From a virus, in the IMG/VR virus record IMGVR_UViG_3300010371_000039, positions 1-63,300 of that record: a stretch of 63,300 nt of DNA. The stretch is one strand, 5' to 3'. The position numbers and the translations under genes were made by a program. Position 1 is the stretch's first letter; each line of letters starts with the position of its first letter. Positions 43,007-49,749 of this stretch are shown piece by piece. The notes below the pieces were generated by a model. That model worked only from the letters and a program-made list of their open reading frames with translations, was not told the origin of the DNA and made no database searches.

Positions 43007-43147
43007 TCACGCCGCTTCCGTATCGTCAAGCAACTGCGGAGTCTGTCGTGGCTCCCAGCAGAAGTCGCACGCCTGGGGCATGTTGTCGTGCGCCCCGAGA
43101 CACCACCCGCGTAGACGACCGCAGACCCCGCACTTGTACCGATGCAC
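43007..43147 (-). CDS. Small zinc-ribbon protein, N-terminus uncertain
   Basis: A 46-residue frame from GTG at 43147 with CGVC...C...CDFC zinc ligands. Upstream in frame the translation continues as PDCECRLVH with further Cys but no start, while a well-placed ATG with GGAG (about 43,185) lies in another frame. The real protein may start there through a frameshift or a sequencing indel. Confidence 0.5.
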   Translation of the reverse strand: MHRYKCGVCGRLRGWCLGAHDNMPQACDFCWEPRQTPQLLDDTEAA

Positions 43148-43213
43148 CAGTCTGCACTCGCAGTCCGGCGCGGAACCTCTTGGCCATCGTCCTCTCCTTG
43201 GTCGCGCGCACGT

Positions 43214-43507
43214 CTATTTGCGGGTGAACTCATACGGAACCAGACCGGCCTCCCGCAGTCGCTTGGCGTACTCCTCAGCCACGTTCCGCCACCCGGTCGG
43301 GCTGAGGCTCGTGTCGTCTTCGAGCACGACGCCGCGCATCTGCTCGTCCACGTAGGCAGACACAAGGCGGAGAGCTTCTTGTACCTTCAGCCCGGCGTTG
43401 GTGAGCCGCGTGTCGTCGGGCATGGCCTCGATGGCGGCGTGGGCCGCACGAAGGGCCACCTCCGGCGGTGTTGCAAGGTCGAGTCGGCAGCTGCGAGGCA
43501 TCGTCAT
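43214..43507 (-). CDS. Small hypothetical protein
   Basis: A 97-residue protein from ATG at 43507, helical and charged; the C-terminal half has an aromatic-rich end (TGWRNVAEEYAKRLREAGLV). No recognised family. Confidence 0.5.
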   Translation of the reverse strand: MTMPRSCRLDLATPPEVALRAAHAAIEAMPDDTRLTNAGLKVQEALRLVSAYVDEQMRGVVLEDDTSLSPTGWRNVAEEYAKRLREAGLVPYEFTRK

Positions 43508-43562
43508 GGTCGCCCTGTCCTTTCGTTCGTCTCGATCCTGAAAGCGCGCACTTGGCGCAGCG

Positions 43563-43838
43563 TCAGGCGTCCCGAAAGGCCGCGCGAATCGCCGAGCGTT
43601 TCGCAGAATTGCGCCTCGCGGCCATGCCGCCACGCCGGCCGATCTCCGCCATATGCGCGCGGTCGCTGCTGACCACCGAGCCGCCCTTGCTCCCCGCGAT
43701 GCGCGCCTCCTCCGGGGTGAACTTGTGCGCGCGCCCCTTCGCGTGCGCCGCCTTGCCGCCCTTGCTCGCGATCGCCTTGCGCTTCTCCGCGTCCATCGAC
43801 GCGAACCCGCGCCTGGACTTCTTCTTCTCGGTGGTCAT
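43563..43838 (-). CDS. KGG-repeat protein (stress-induced protein family)
   Basis: A 91-residue protein from ATG at 43838 (GGAG upstream). It contains the KGG motif several times: ASKGGKAAHAKG, GSKGGSVV and RRGGMAAR, as in general-stress/conjugation-associated small proteins. Basic and likely disordered, so nucleic-acid binding is possible. Role in phages unknown. Confidence 0.75.
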   Translation of the reverse strand: MTTEKKKSRRGFASMDAEKRKAIASKGGKAAHAKGRAHKFTPEEARIAGSKGGSVVSSDRAHMAEIGRRGGMAARRNSAKRSAIRAAFRDA

Positions 43839-44068
43839 GCTGTTTCTCCTGTGCTGTCTTCGAAGTCGTCGCCGTCGACCCAGTGCCACTCGAGCAGCAC
43901 CGTCTCGCCCTTGGACGCCTGCTGCTCGTCGAGGAGTTTCAAGGCTTGCGCGACCGTCGGCGGCTTCTCGAAGCCCACGAGGACCGGGATGCTGCCAGTG
44001 CGACGGATCGCCACGACCGTGCACCCGGCCTTTCGCGCGATGGCTGCGAGATGGGGATGTAGGTTCAT
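43835..44068 (-). CDS. Small hypothetical protein
   Basis: A 77-residue alpha/beta protein with an acidic C-terminus (WHWVDGDDFEDSTGE). ATGA-coupled to the KGG gene. Unknown. Confidence 0.5.
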   Translation of the reverse strand: MNLHPHLAAIARKAGCTVVAIRRTGSIPVLVGFEKPPTVAQALKLLDEQQASKGETVLLEWHWVDGDDFEDSTGETA

Positions 44069-44640
44069 GCGGCCTCCGGCTCCGGCGCCGCCGGGCGTCC
44101 CGGCAACTCTTTGCCCCATTGGGTCCAGCCGGCGCGCGCCGTGCGCGCGAAGATCTCCGCGTAGGGCCCCTCGAAGAGGGCCTCCACGAGATCGTAGAAC
44201 GCCTCGGGCTTCTCCGAGTGACGACCAGCCGGCGCCTCGAAGGTGCTTCGCATGGAGCGCGTCTTGACCAGACCGCCGGCAGCGCCACGCGTCGCGATGA
44301 TGCACGTCTCGTGTTCGGCGCGAACGTAGTGGCCCATGCCGAAGTGGCGCCGTCCGCGCTTGGTCTTCTTGATCCAGACGATCTCCGACTTCGCTGTGAA
44401 GCCCCAGCAGCGGCAGACCGCGAGCGCCTCCTCCTGCATCGAGGACACGCGCCAGAGCAGGAGCACCGAGTCGCTCGCCATGGGCGGCAACGGAAAGCGG
44501 CAGATCCGCTCGACCGCCATCGTCGCGTAGTGGCCCTTGGCGCCGCGCGGGCCTTTGCCGAGGCCCTTCGGGTAACCAGGCAGGCCGTCCTTGTGGGACC
44601 ACGGCGGATCCGCCACGAGCACGCGGAAGGCCTCATCCAT
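44065..44640 (-). CDS. MT-A70-family adenine methyltransferase
   Basis: A 191-residue enzyme. The DPPW catalytic motif (VADPPWSHK, about residues 9-17) and the typical C-terminal block (ETCIIATRG, then RHSEKPEAFYDLVEALFEGPY) identify the MT-A70-like family of N6-adenine methylases. It would methylate adenines in phage DNA, complementing the Dam-type enzyme. It lies in the lysogeny/accessory block. Confidence 0.88.
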   Translation of the reverse strand: MDEAFRVLVADPPWSHKDGLPGYPKGLGKGPRGAKGHYATMAVERICRFPLPPMASDSVLLLWRVSSMQEEALAVCRCWGFTAKSEIVWIKKTKRGRRHFGMGHYVRAEHETCIIATRGAAGGLVKTRSMRSTFEAPAGRHSEKPEAFYDLVEALFEGPYAEIFARTARAGWTQWGKELPGRPAAPEPEAA

Positions 44641-44791
44641 CGTCGTCCTCCGCCGTCGGCCAGTCGGTGCCGCCGAGCCACTGGAAAAGCGCCTCGGGCC
44701 CGTCGTCGCCGCGCGGCGGCTCCGCGAAGAGCCACGGCGCGATCTCCTCGAGCCACGCCCCCAGAATGCGACCAGATTCCCAATCGTTCAC
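44633..44791 (-). CDS. Small acidic protein
   Basis: A 52-residue frame from GTG at 44791 with GGAGG four bases upstream. Acidic and Trp-rich (VNDWESGRILGAWLEEIAPW). Overlaps the methylase start. Its charge resembles DNA-mimic proteins, but nothing firm is visible. Confidence 0.45.
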   Translation of the reverse strand: MNDWESGRILGAWLEEIAPWLFAEPPRGDDGPEALFQWLGGTDWPTAEDDDG

Positions 44792-44925
44792 GGCGCACCT
44801 CCGAACCGCAGTTCCACGAAGGCGCCGGCAAGCAGCACGACCAGCATCGCCGCGAGAATCACGAGTTCCCACGCAGGCGACGGCGGAGACGACTCGTGTT
44901 CACTGACAAGTGACTCGTCATCCAC
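44788..44925 (-). CDS. Single-span membrane mini-protein
   Basis: A 45-residue frame from GTG at 44925 (GGAGG upstream). The segment ELVILAAMLVVLLAGAFVEL is a clear membrane span. GTGA-coupled to the next gene. Unknown. Confidence 0.6.
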   Translation of the reverse strand: MDDESLVSEHESSPPSPAWELVILAAMLVVLLAGAFVELRFGGAP

Positions 44926-45208
44926 GATTGGCCTCCGACTTCTGCTCCCCGAGCCACGCGAGAACCTCGCTCCGACGGAAGCGCCACCGGCCACCCTTCG
45001 GCCCCACGGGGTGCGCCGGGAGCCCGCGCTCCACCAGCGCCTGGATCGTGTGCCGGTCGACCTGCAGCAGCTCCGCGACCCCGTCGTAGTCGAGGACCTC
45101 CGGCTCCGCGCTCGGCACCACGCGCTCATCGCGAAGCGCGTCGCGAACCTCCGAGCGCACGAGCGCCGAGAGCTGCTCGAGGGTAAGGGTGATGGTGGCC
45201 GTGTTCAC
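44918..45208 (-). CDS. MerR/HTH_17-type DNA-binding protein
   Basis: A 96-residue protein from GTG at 45208. The C-terminal half reads DYDGVAELLQVDRHTIQALV then GRWRFRRSEVLAWL: an excisionase-type winged helix. The first half is a helix (LEQLSALVRSEVRDALRDER). Likely a regulator or accessory excision protein in the lysogeny region. Confidence 0.72.
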   Translation of the reverse strand: MNTATITLTLEQLSALVRSEVRDALRDERVVPSAEPEVLDYDGVAELLQVDRHTIQALVERGLPAHPVGPKGGRWRFRRSEVLAWLGEQKSEANRG

Positions 45209-46125
45209 TGCGAGCCTCCGGCAGCGGCAGCCCGGCGCGTCGCGTGGCGCTTGAGCGCCGTGCGGGCCGCGCGTTCGTGCGCCTGGCGCAGCTGTTCCTC
45301 GGTCGGCTCCGCAGTGGAGCCCACGCACCGATAGAGACCACGCACGCCTGCCAGCTCGATGAGCCCCGCGTTTTTCAGCCGCCGCACGACCTCGTCCGCC
45401 TCGTGTCGCGTGCGGAATCCGGGGCACGACGCCTGGATCTCCGTGGCGCACGTGACGCCCACCTCGCGGATGAACGCGTACGCGGCCAGCCGCAGTGGAC
45501 TCGTGATGGGTCGGTGGCCACGCCACGCGCTCGTACCCGGGTCGACGGGCGGCGCGACCTGATTGAGTCGCGCGTCCAGGACCTTGCTGTCGCCGTATTC
45601 GAGGTCCTCGCCGCGCTCGACGGGCTTCGTGTATCGCTCCGGGCCATCGATGTAGTCGCGGCGCATGGCCTGCACTTCGGGCTTGCCCGCCAGGCGCCGG
45701 AACTCGCGCAGTTCGATCTGGCGGACCCTCTCGCGCGAGACTCCCACCTCGGTTCCGACGCTATCCAACGTCCGCCCGCGCTCGCGAATTGCCACGTCCA
45801 CGGCGCACGTATCCGGCATGGCGTCGAGCTGCTCGACGAGGATCGACCGCTCCCCCTCCTCCAAGAGCAGGAGCGCGCGAAGCGCAGGGTCGATTTGCGC
45901 CTCGTAGTGCTCGGCCCATCTCTCTTCGCGCTCGAGCCCCGCAACATCCCCGTCGTGCGCATCCATCCAGAGGTGCTTGCGACACGTGATGAATGGGCAC
46001 GGCCCTGGATCGCCGACGGCTCGGGGACAAACGCGGTCCGGATCGACCACGCGCAGCGCCGCGCGTCCACGACGGGCCACATCGATCGACACCACGTTGT
46101 CGTGCTTTTCGGCGTTGTGTCCCAT
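45205..46125 (-). CDS. Sigma-70 region-4-like DNA-binding regulator
   Basis: A 306-residue protein. Residues ~33-53 have CPRAVGDPGPCPFITCRKHL, a Cys motif; residues ~100-145 give DTCAVDVAIRERGRTLDSVG and TEVGVSRERVRQIELREF, a sigma region-4 HTH. The CPF-x2-C with DTC-x-DVA combination is, to my knowledge, typical of a myxobacterial/deltaproteobacterial sigma-like family. Residues ~205-265 form a second wHTH. It is the first gene of the leftward operon after the repressor, so it may direct expression of lysogeny or late genes. Confidence 0.75.
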   Translation of the reverse strand: MGHNAEKHDNVVSIDVARRGRAALRVVDPDRVCPRAVGDPGPCPFITCRKHLWMDAHDGDVAGLEREERWAEHYEAQIDPALRALLLLEEGERSILVEQLDAMPDTCAVDVAIRERGRTLDSVGTEVGVSRERVRQIELREFRRLAGKPEVQAMRRDYIDGPERYTKPVERGEDLEYGDSKVLDARLNQVAPPVDPGTSAWRGHRPITSPLRLAAYAFIREVGVTCATEIQASCPGFRTRHEADEVVRRLKNAGLIELAGVRGLYRCVGSTAEPTEEQLRQAHERAARTALKRHATRRAAAAGGSQ

Positions 46126-46210
46126 GTCGTCACGCGTTCAGGATTCTGATTTTTCCCCAACCTTCGTAGCGCGCAGCGAGAAACGGACTCACGGTTGCGG
46201 TGTGGACGAG
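46126..46210 (-). promoter_or_regulatory. Gap before the sigma-like gene, possible promoter
   Basis: This 85-base gap holds no gene. Read leftward it has an AT-rich patch GGGGAAAAATCAGAATCC; CAGAAT could be a -10 element. The -35 is not clear. The rest shows nothing notable. Confidence 0.3.
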
Positions 46211-46495
46211 CTACTCGGCTACCGTGGTTGGTCCGTCGCCGCTTGGGCGTACGGTGGCCGCCGCATCGAGCATGCGGCGCTCTCGGCGCTTGAGACGCCA
46301 CCCGCTAGCGGGCACCGCCCCGCGACTCCACCGCTCAATGGCCTCCCTCAGAGGAGGCGACGGAACGGATCGGCCCTTCTCCCACGCCAACAGGGCCGCA
46401 TGCGTGACCATGAGCTCCGCCGCATCCGCCCTCGCACTGCATCCACGACGCCGTCGGTACTCCCTGAGCGCCACCCTCGAGTCGATGACTGGCAT
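46211..46495 (-). CDS. Xre/CI-type HTH repressor candidate
   Basis: A 94-residue protein from ATG at 46495. The HTH reads SRVALREYRRRRGCSARADA, then AELMVTHAALLAWEKGRSVP, matching the Xre/lambda-repressor pattern (AA-x-L...W/xxG...xP). It is oriented away from the rightward HTH gene across a 97-bp control region with GGTAAC/GTTACC half-sites. It is short for a full CI repressor, lacking a C-terminal protease domain, so it may be a Cro/CI-like single-domain regulator. Confidence 0.75.
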   Translation of the reverse strand: MPVIDSRVALREYRRRRGCSARADAAELMVTHAALLAWEKGRSVPSPPLREAIERWSRGAVPASGWRLKRRERRMLDAAATVRPSGDGPTTVAE

Positions 46496-46592
46496 GAGCG
46501 ACGGTAGTGGTAACACCCGCACCCGACGCCCGCAACAGGAAAGTCGCGAGACGTCAGGTAACCGCTGTTACCGCGCTGCTAGGCTGCCATGC
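46496..46592. promoter_or_regulatory. Divergent control region with GGTAAC/GTTACC operators
   Basis: The 97-bp region separates the repressor (leftward) and the Cro-like gene (rightward). GGTAAC-CGCT-GTTACC (46557-46572) is a perfect inverted repeat of 6-bp arms. GTGGTAACACC (46507-46517) is a second imperfect dyad. TAGGCT around 46581 could be the rightward -10. Together they look like a genetic switch. Confidence 0.55.
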
Positions 46593-47045
46593 ATGGACGG
46601 CGACAGACGGGGGTCGAGACCGAGGGACGACATCCTCCTCTGCCTCTACCTAGGGAACAGGTTTGAGACGGCGAACAAGGCTGACCACGTTTCCTATGAG
46701 GATCTGGCCAAGGAAGCGAAGACGACCAAGCAGAACGTCATGAAGTTGGCCAAGGGTCGCACCGTGGGAGCCGCCGTGCTGTTTGCGTTGGCGGCCTCGC
46801 TCTACGGCGGCTCGATGGACGCAATGATCGCTGCGTCTCGATGGTGGTGGGAGAACCTGGACCAGGAGACGTTGGACAGTTTCCTGCGTCGAGCGCGCGT
46901 CATCGCAGACAACAACCCGCTCACGGGCGAGCGCCCAAAGGGTCCCCCAAAAGCAGATGCCCCGGCGCAGCGTGAGCCGCCCGAGGCGGAGACGCCTGTC
47001 CCCGGATCCGTGATCCGCGAGAGCCGGCGACCGCCTGCCGCGTAG
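46593..47045 (+). CDS. Cro-like HTH regulator
   Basis: A 150-residue protein, the first rightward gene. HTH-like segment YEDLAKEAKTTKQNVMKLAK (about 34-53) with a helical extension (VLFALAASLYGGSM). The C-terminal ~45 residues are Pro/Arg-rich. Placed opposite the Xre repressor with a shared operator region, and followed by a strong terminator, as an early regulator. Confidence 0.6.
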   Translation: MDGDRRGSRPRDDILLCLYLGNRFETANKADHVSYEDLAKEAKTTKQNVMKLAKGRTVGAAVLFALAASLYGGSMDAMIAASRWWWENLDQETLDSFLRRARVIADNNPLTGERPKGPPKADAPAQREPPEAETPVPGSVIRESRRPPAA

Positions 47046-47058
47046 GGGCACTTCCGGA

Positions 47059-47090
47059 CGACGCCACGGGGTGGGTGGCGTCGTTTTTTT
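47059..47090 (+). terminator. Strong rho-independent terminator after the Cro-like gene
   Basis: CGACGCCAC pairs with GTGGCGTCG (9-bp perfect stem) and is followed by seven T residues. It would stop transcription of the first rightward gene; the rest of the rightward genes need read-through or their own promoter. Confidence 0.85.
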
Positions 47091-47106
47091 GTTGCGCTGT
47101 TGGTGG

Positions 47107-47125
47107 CGGGTGTTACCGTTACCAC
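47107..47125 (+). promoter_or_regulatory. Tandem GTTACC sites before the next gene
   Basis: GTTACCGTTACC, two abutting GTTACC units (47112-47123), lies directly before the ATG at 47126. The unit matches the operator half-sites in the divergent control region, so the same regulator may control this second rightward unit. Confidence 0.45.
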
Positions 47126-47449
47126 ATGCTCGACGGCGCCCCCCATCTCGACTGCCTCACCTGCGGCGGCTCCGGCCGCGTTCTCGCCCAGGGCCCCGCG
47201 GCGGGCTGGTACTCGGACGACGCCCACGAGGTGAACTGCGACGACTGCCGCGGCTCCGGTCACCGGCGCTGCGATGGCCACATCTCCGATCCGGTCGGCC
47301 GGCGAGAGCAGTGCGGCGACGAAGCGGTGCGCGTGCTGCACGACGAGTTCGACCCGCCGGAAGGCGCGGCGTTCTGTGCGCGCTGCCTGAAGATCGCGCT
47401 TCGCTGGCGCGACGACGAAGATCCGCCGGCATTCGAGGTGGCGTCGTGA
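47126..47449 (+). CDS. DnaJ-like zinc-motif protein
   Basis: A 107-residue protein. CLTCGGSGRV and CDDCRGSGHRRC repeat the CxxCxGxG motif of the DnaJ zinc domain; more Cys follow near residue 90. Other DnaJ parts are absent. May be a zinc protein with protein-interaction function. Confidence 0.65.
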   Translation: MLDGAPHLDCLTCGGSGRVLAQGPAAGWYSDDAHEVNCDDCRGSGHRRCDGHISDPVGRREQCGDEAVRVLHDEFDPPEGAAFCARCLKIALRWRDDEDPPAFEVAS

Positions 47450-47718
47450 CCTCCGAGCCCGCCCGCTCCGCCGCGATCGTGCGCCTCTACGACGAGGTAT
47501 CGGAGACGCTCGCCGAGTTTGCGATGGGCGGCCGCGTGGTGTCCGCGAGCATCCGCTACGCGACGATCGGTACGATGCACGTCTTCTCGATTACCCTCGA
47601 CGGCATCGACGTGTCGAGCGGCTCCGGCGCGTGCGCCGACGTCGCCGCGCATCGGGCTTGGGCCGATCTGACTGGCCGGCGCACCGATCTCGCCCCCACT
47701 ACGGCGGTGCAGCCGTGA
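47446..47718 (+). CDS. Small hypothetical protein
   Basis: A 90-residue alpha/beta protein from GTG at 47446 (GTGA). No motif. Coupled to its neighbours. Confidence 0.5.
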   Translation: MTSEPARSAAIVRLYDEVSETLAEFAMGGRVVSASIRYATIGTMHVFSITLDGIDVSSGSGACADVAAHRAWADLTGRRTDLAPTTAVQP

Positions 47719-48011
47719 AGACCTGTTCGTGCTGCGGGCGGACGTTCGACGCGGCGGCGTGGGCCAAATTGCCGCTCGTGGGCCACCAGGACTTCGACGA
47801 GGAGCGCCTGGAACTGCGAAGTTGCACGTGTCGGAGCACGCTCGCGGTGCAGGTGCCCGCGGCGCCGCTGCTGCGCGAGCTCGCGCGCCTGCATCACGTC
47901 GAGGCCCACGCCGCGATCGGCGACGCGGAGGCCACGCGCCTCACGGCCATCGCCGACGCGATCGATGGGCTCGCCGACGACATCGAGGTTTCGCAACTGG
48001 CAGTTGCGTGA
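47715..48011 (+). CDS. Small Cys-rich protein ending in a palindrome
   Basis: A 98-residue protein from GTG at 47715. N-terminal CSCCGRTF and later CTC suggest a zinc site. The last codons lie in the palindrome GCAACTGGCAGTTGC (47993-48007), which is also a match to the dyad at 28852-28862. Confidence 0.55.
   Translation: MKTCSCCGRTFDAAAWAKLPLVGHQDFDEERLELRSCTCRSTLAVQVPAAPLLRELARLHHVEAHAAIGDAEATRLTAIADAIDGLADDIEVSQLAVA
47993..48007. repeat. 15-bp palindrome GCAACTGGCAGTTGC
   Basis: A perfect dyad around its central base, at the end of the previous gene and about 40 bases before the annealing-protein gene. The core AACTGSCAGTT recurs at 28852-28862. Could be an operator for the recombination genes, or the stem of a small hairpin. 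Confidence 0.45.
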
Positions 48012-48046
48012 GTCACGAACCATCAGAACCCAAGGAGACACGTCCC

Positions 48047-49267
48047 ATGTCGGCCGCAACGTCCAGCGATTCGATGTCCCACCTGTCTGGCATTCTGGAC
48101 AACGAGCAGGCCATCAATGAGCGCCTGACTCTCATCGAGCAGAGTTGCCACCTGATCTCCCCGTCCACGAGCTGCGCCCTTCCTCCCGGGTGCGCCGTGG
48201 CGTTCACGGTCGTGCGCATCGACCCGAAGGTCGAGGCCCATTCCGTGGGGTACGGCAAATACTCGCTGCTCAAGCCCGCGCTCTTGAAGCTCGCCAACGC
48301 GGCGGGGATCTGCTGGAACGCGTCCGCCTCGTATCGTGTCGACCCTGGCACCGCGCCGCACTACGTGCACTGGCACGCCGAGGGCGCGTGGCGAGGCCTC
48401 GACGGCACGGTGCTGCCCGTCGTCGGCGACCTGCAGATGGACCTTCGCGACGGCAGCGATCAGGCGATCAAGGTCATGGAGAGCGCCAGGGCCGACACGG
48501 AGAAGGAACGCATTGCCAAGGGCCTCGTGACCCTTCGCGACATGCGCGCGAAGATCCTGGAGCACGCGCAGAGCAAGGCCATGATGCGCGGCATCCGCGC
48601 GGCGCTCGGGCTTCGCTCCTACACCGACAACGAGCTGAAGAAGCCCTTTGTGGCCGTGCGCCTCGTGTTCCTCGGGCACGACGAGGACCCGGTCATCGAG
48701 CGCGAAAACAAGCGCGCCATCCGGGCCAACATGCTGGGCGGCGCCGCGGCGCTCTTCGGCGCTGCGCCTGCCGTCCAGCACCGAGCTCTCGTCGGCGCCG
48801 ACGACGCCCCCGAGCTGCTCGAGGCGCCCCTGCGCGCCAAAGCGCTGCCGATGCCGGCGCCCTCCCCGACTCCCGCCGCCGTGGACATGCCTGCCCAGCA
48901 AGGGACGGCGAAGCAGGAGGCCCCCACGGCGGCGGGGGATCCTCCGGCGACGCCGGCGCCCGCGCCTACGCCGCGCCCCGAGACCCCGGCGCGGCGCAGC
49001 GCCACGCGCGAGCCCACCGAGGACGACGACGTGATGCGTTTCGGCCTCAGCAAGGGCCAGAGCATTTCGCAGGCCGGTGACGCGGATCTCGCGTGGTACG
49101 CGGCGGCGGTCGAGCGCCAGGTGAGCGATCCGGCCAAGGCCCGCTACCGCGAGCAGAACGAGAGGCACCTGGCCAACGTGCGCGCGGAGATCGCGCGTCG
49201 CGGCGAGTCGGGCGAGTCCGACGGCTTCGCGCCGGCGGTCGATCCGGACGACAACATCCCATTTTGA
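48047..49267 (+). CDS. Candidate single-strand annealing/recombination protein with SSB-like tail
   Basis: A 406-residue protein (GGAG upstream). Residues ~60-235 form a folded domain (YSLLKPALLKLANAAGICWN, KPFVAVRLVF) of unrecognised but phage-like type. It is followed by a Pro/Ala-rich linker and a DUF3820-like small module (MRFGLSKGQSISQAGDADLA). The protein ends PDDNIPF, the acidic tip typical of SSB proteins that recruits replication/recombination partners. Position just before SbcD/SbcC-like genes supports a RecT/Rad52-type annealing role. This is an inference. Confidence 0.5.
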   Translation: MSAATSSDSMSHLSGILDNEQAINERLTLIEQSCHLISPSTSCALPPGCAVAFTVVRIDPKVEAHSVGYGKYSLLKPALLKLANAAGICWNASASYRVDPGTAPHYVHWHAEGAWRGLDGTVLPVVGDLQMDLRDGSDQAIKVMESARADTEKERIAKGLVTLRDMRAKILEHAQSKAMMRGIRAALGLRSYTDNELKKPFVAVRLVFLGHDEDPVIERENKRAIRANMLGGAAALFGAAPAVQHRALVGADDAPELLEAPLRAKALPMPAPSPTPAAVDMPAQQGTAKQEAPTAAGDPPATPAPAPTPRPETPARRSATREPTEDDDVMRFGLSKGQSISQAGDADLAWYAAAVERQVSDPAKARYREQNERHLANVRAEIARRGESGESDGFAPAVDPDDNIPF

Positions 49268-49281
49268 TCGGAGCCGATGCG

Positions 49282-49749
49282 ATGAATACGTCAACCGTTA
49301 CCACCACTACTGAGTCTTTGGTGCGCTGGGGGGTCTGGTGCCAGACGCCGCGCGGCGTTTCCGGATGGGTGCATCGCGACGGCGACCATCACGTCTGCAT
49401 GGACATCGCCGAAGCGCGCGCGCTCGCGCGGACCATGGCCAACGACGGCGCGTCTTACCACGTCGTGCCGTACATCGACGGGCGCTCGCCGTTCGATCTG
49501 GCCTGCGACGCCGCCGCCATCGAGCAGCGCATGTCGAACCTGCTCAGCACCGTAGAGAGGCCGGGGCCCACGCCTGAAGGCGCGCCCGGGTCTCTGCATC
49601 GCCGGGCTTGGGAACTTGGGCAGACGCTCGCTGCGCACGTGCGTGCCCATGAGGAGGACCTCGAGACGATCGCGGAGCTTCGGCGGACGATCGATGGAAC
49701 ACGCGATGCGCTCACCGCGGCTCTCGCCAAGTACAGGGGCGGCCAATGA
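49282..49749 (+). CDS. Hypothetical protein with WGVW-VVPYxDGxSP module
   Basis: A 155-residue protein from ATG at 49282 (GGAG upstream). Its first ~65 residues (VRWGVWCQTPRGVSGWV ... YHVVPYIDGRSP) are similar to the N-terminus of the protein at 38471-39259. The C-terminal half is a coiled coil. Function unknown; ATGA-coupled to SbcD. Confidence 0.6.
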   Translation: MNTSTVTTTTESLVRWGVWCQTPRGVSGWVHRDGDHHVCMDIAEARALARTMANDGASYHVVPYIDGRSPFDLACDAAAIEQRMSNLLSTVERPGPTPEGAPGSLHRRAWELGQTLAAHVRAHEEDLETIAELRRTIDGTRDALTAALAKYRGGQ

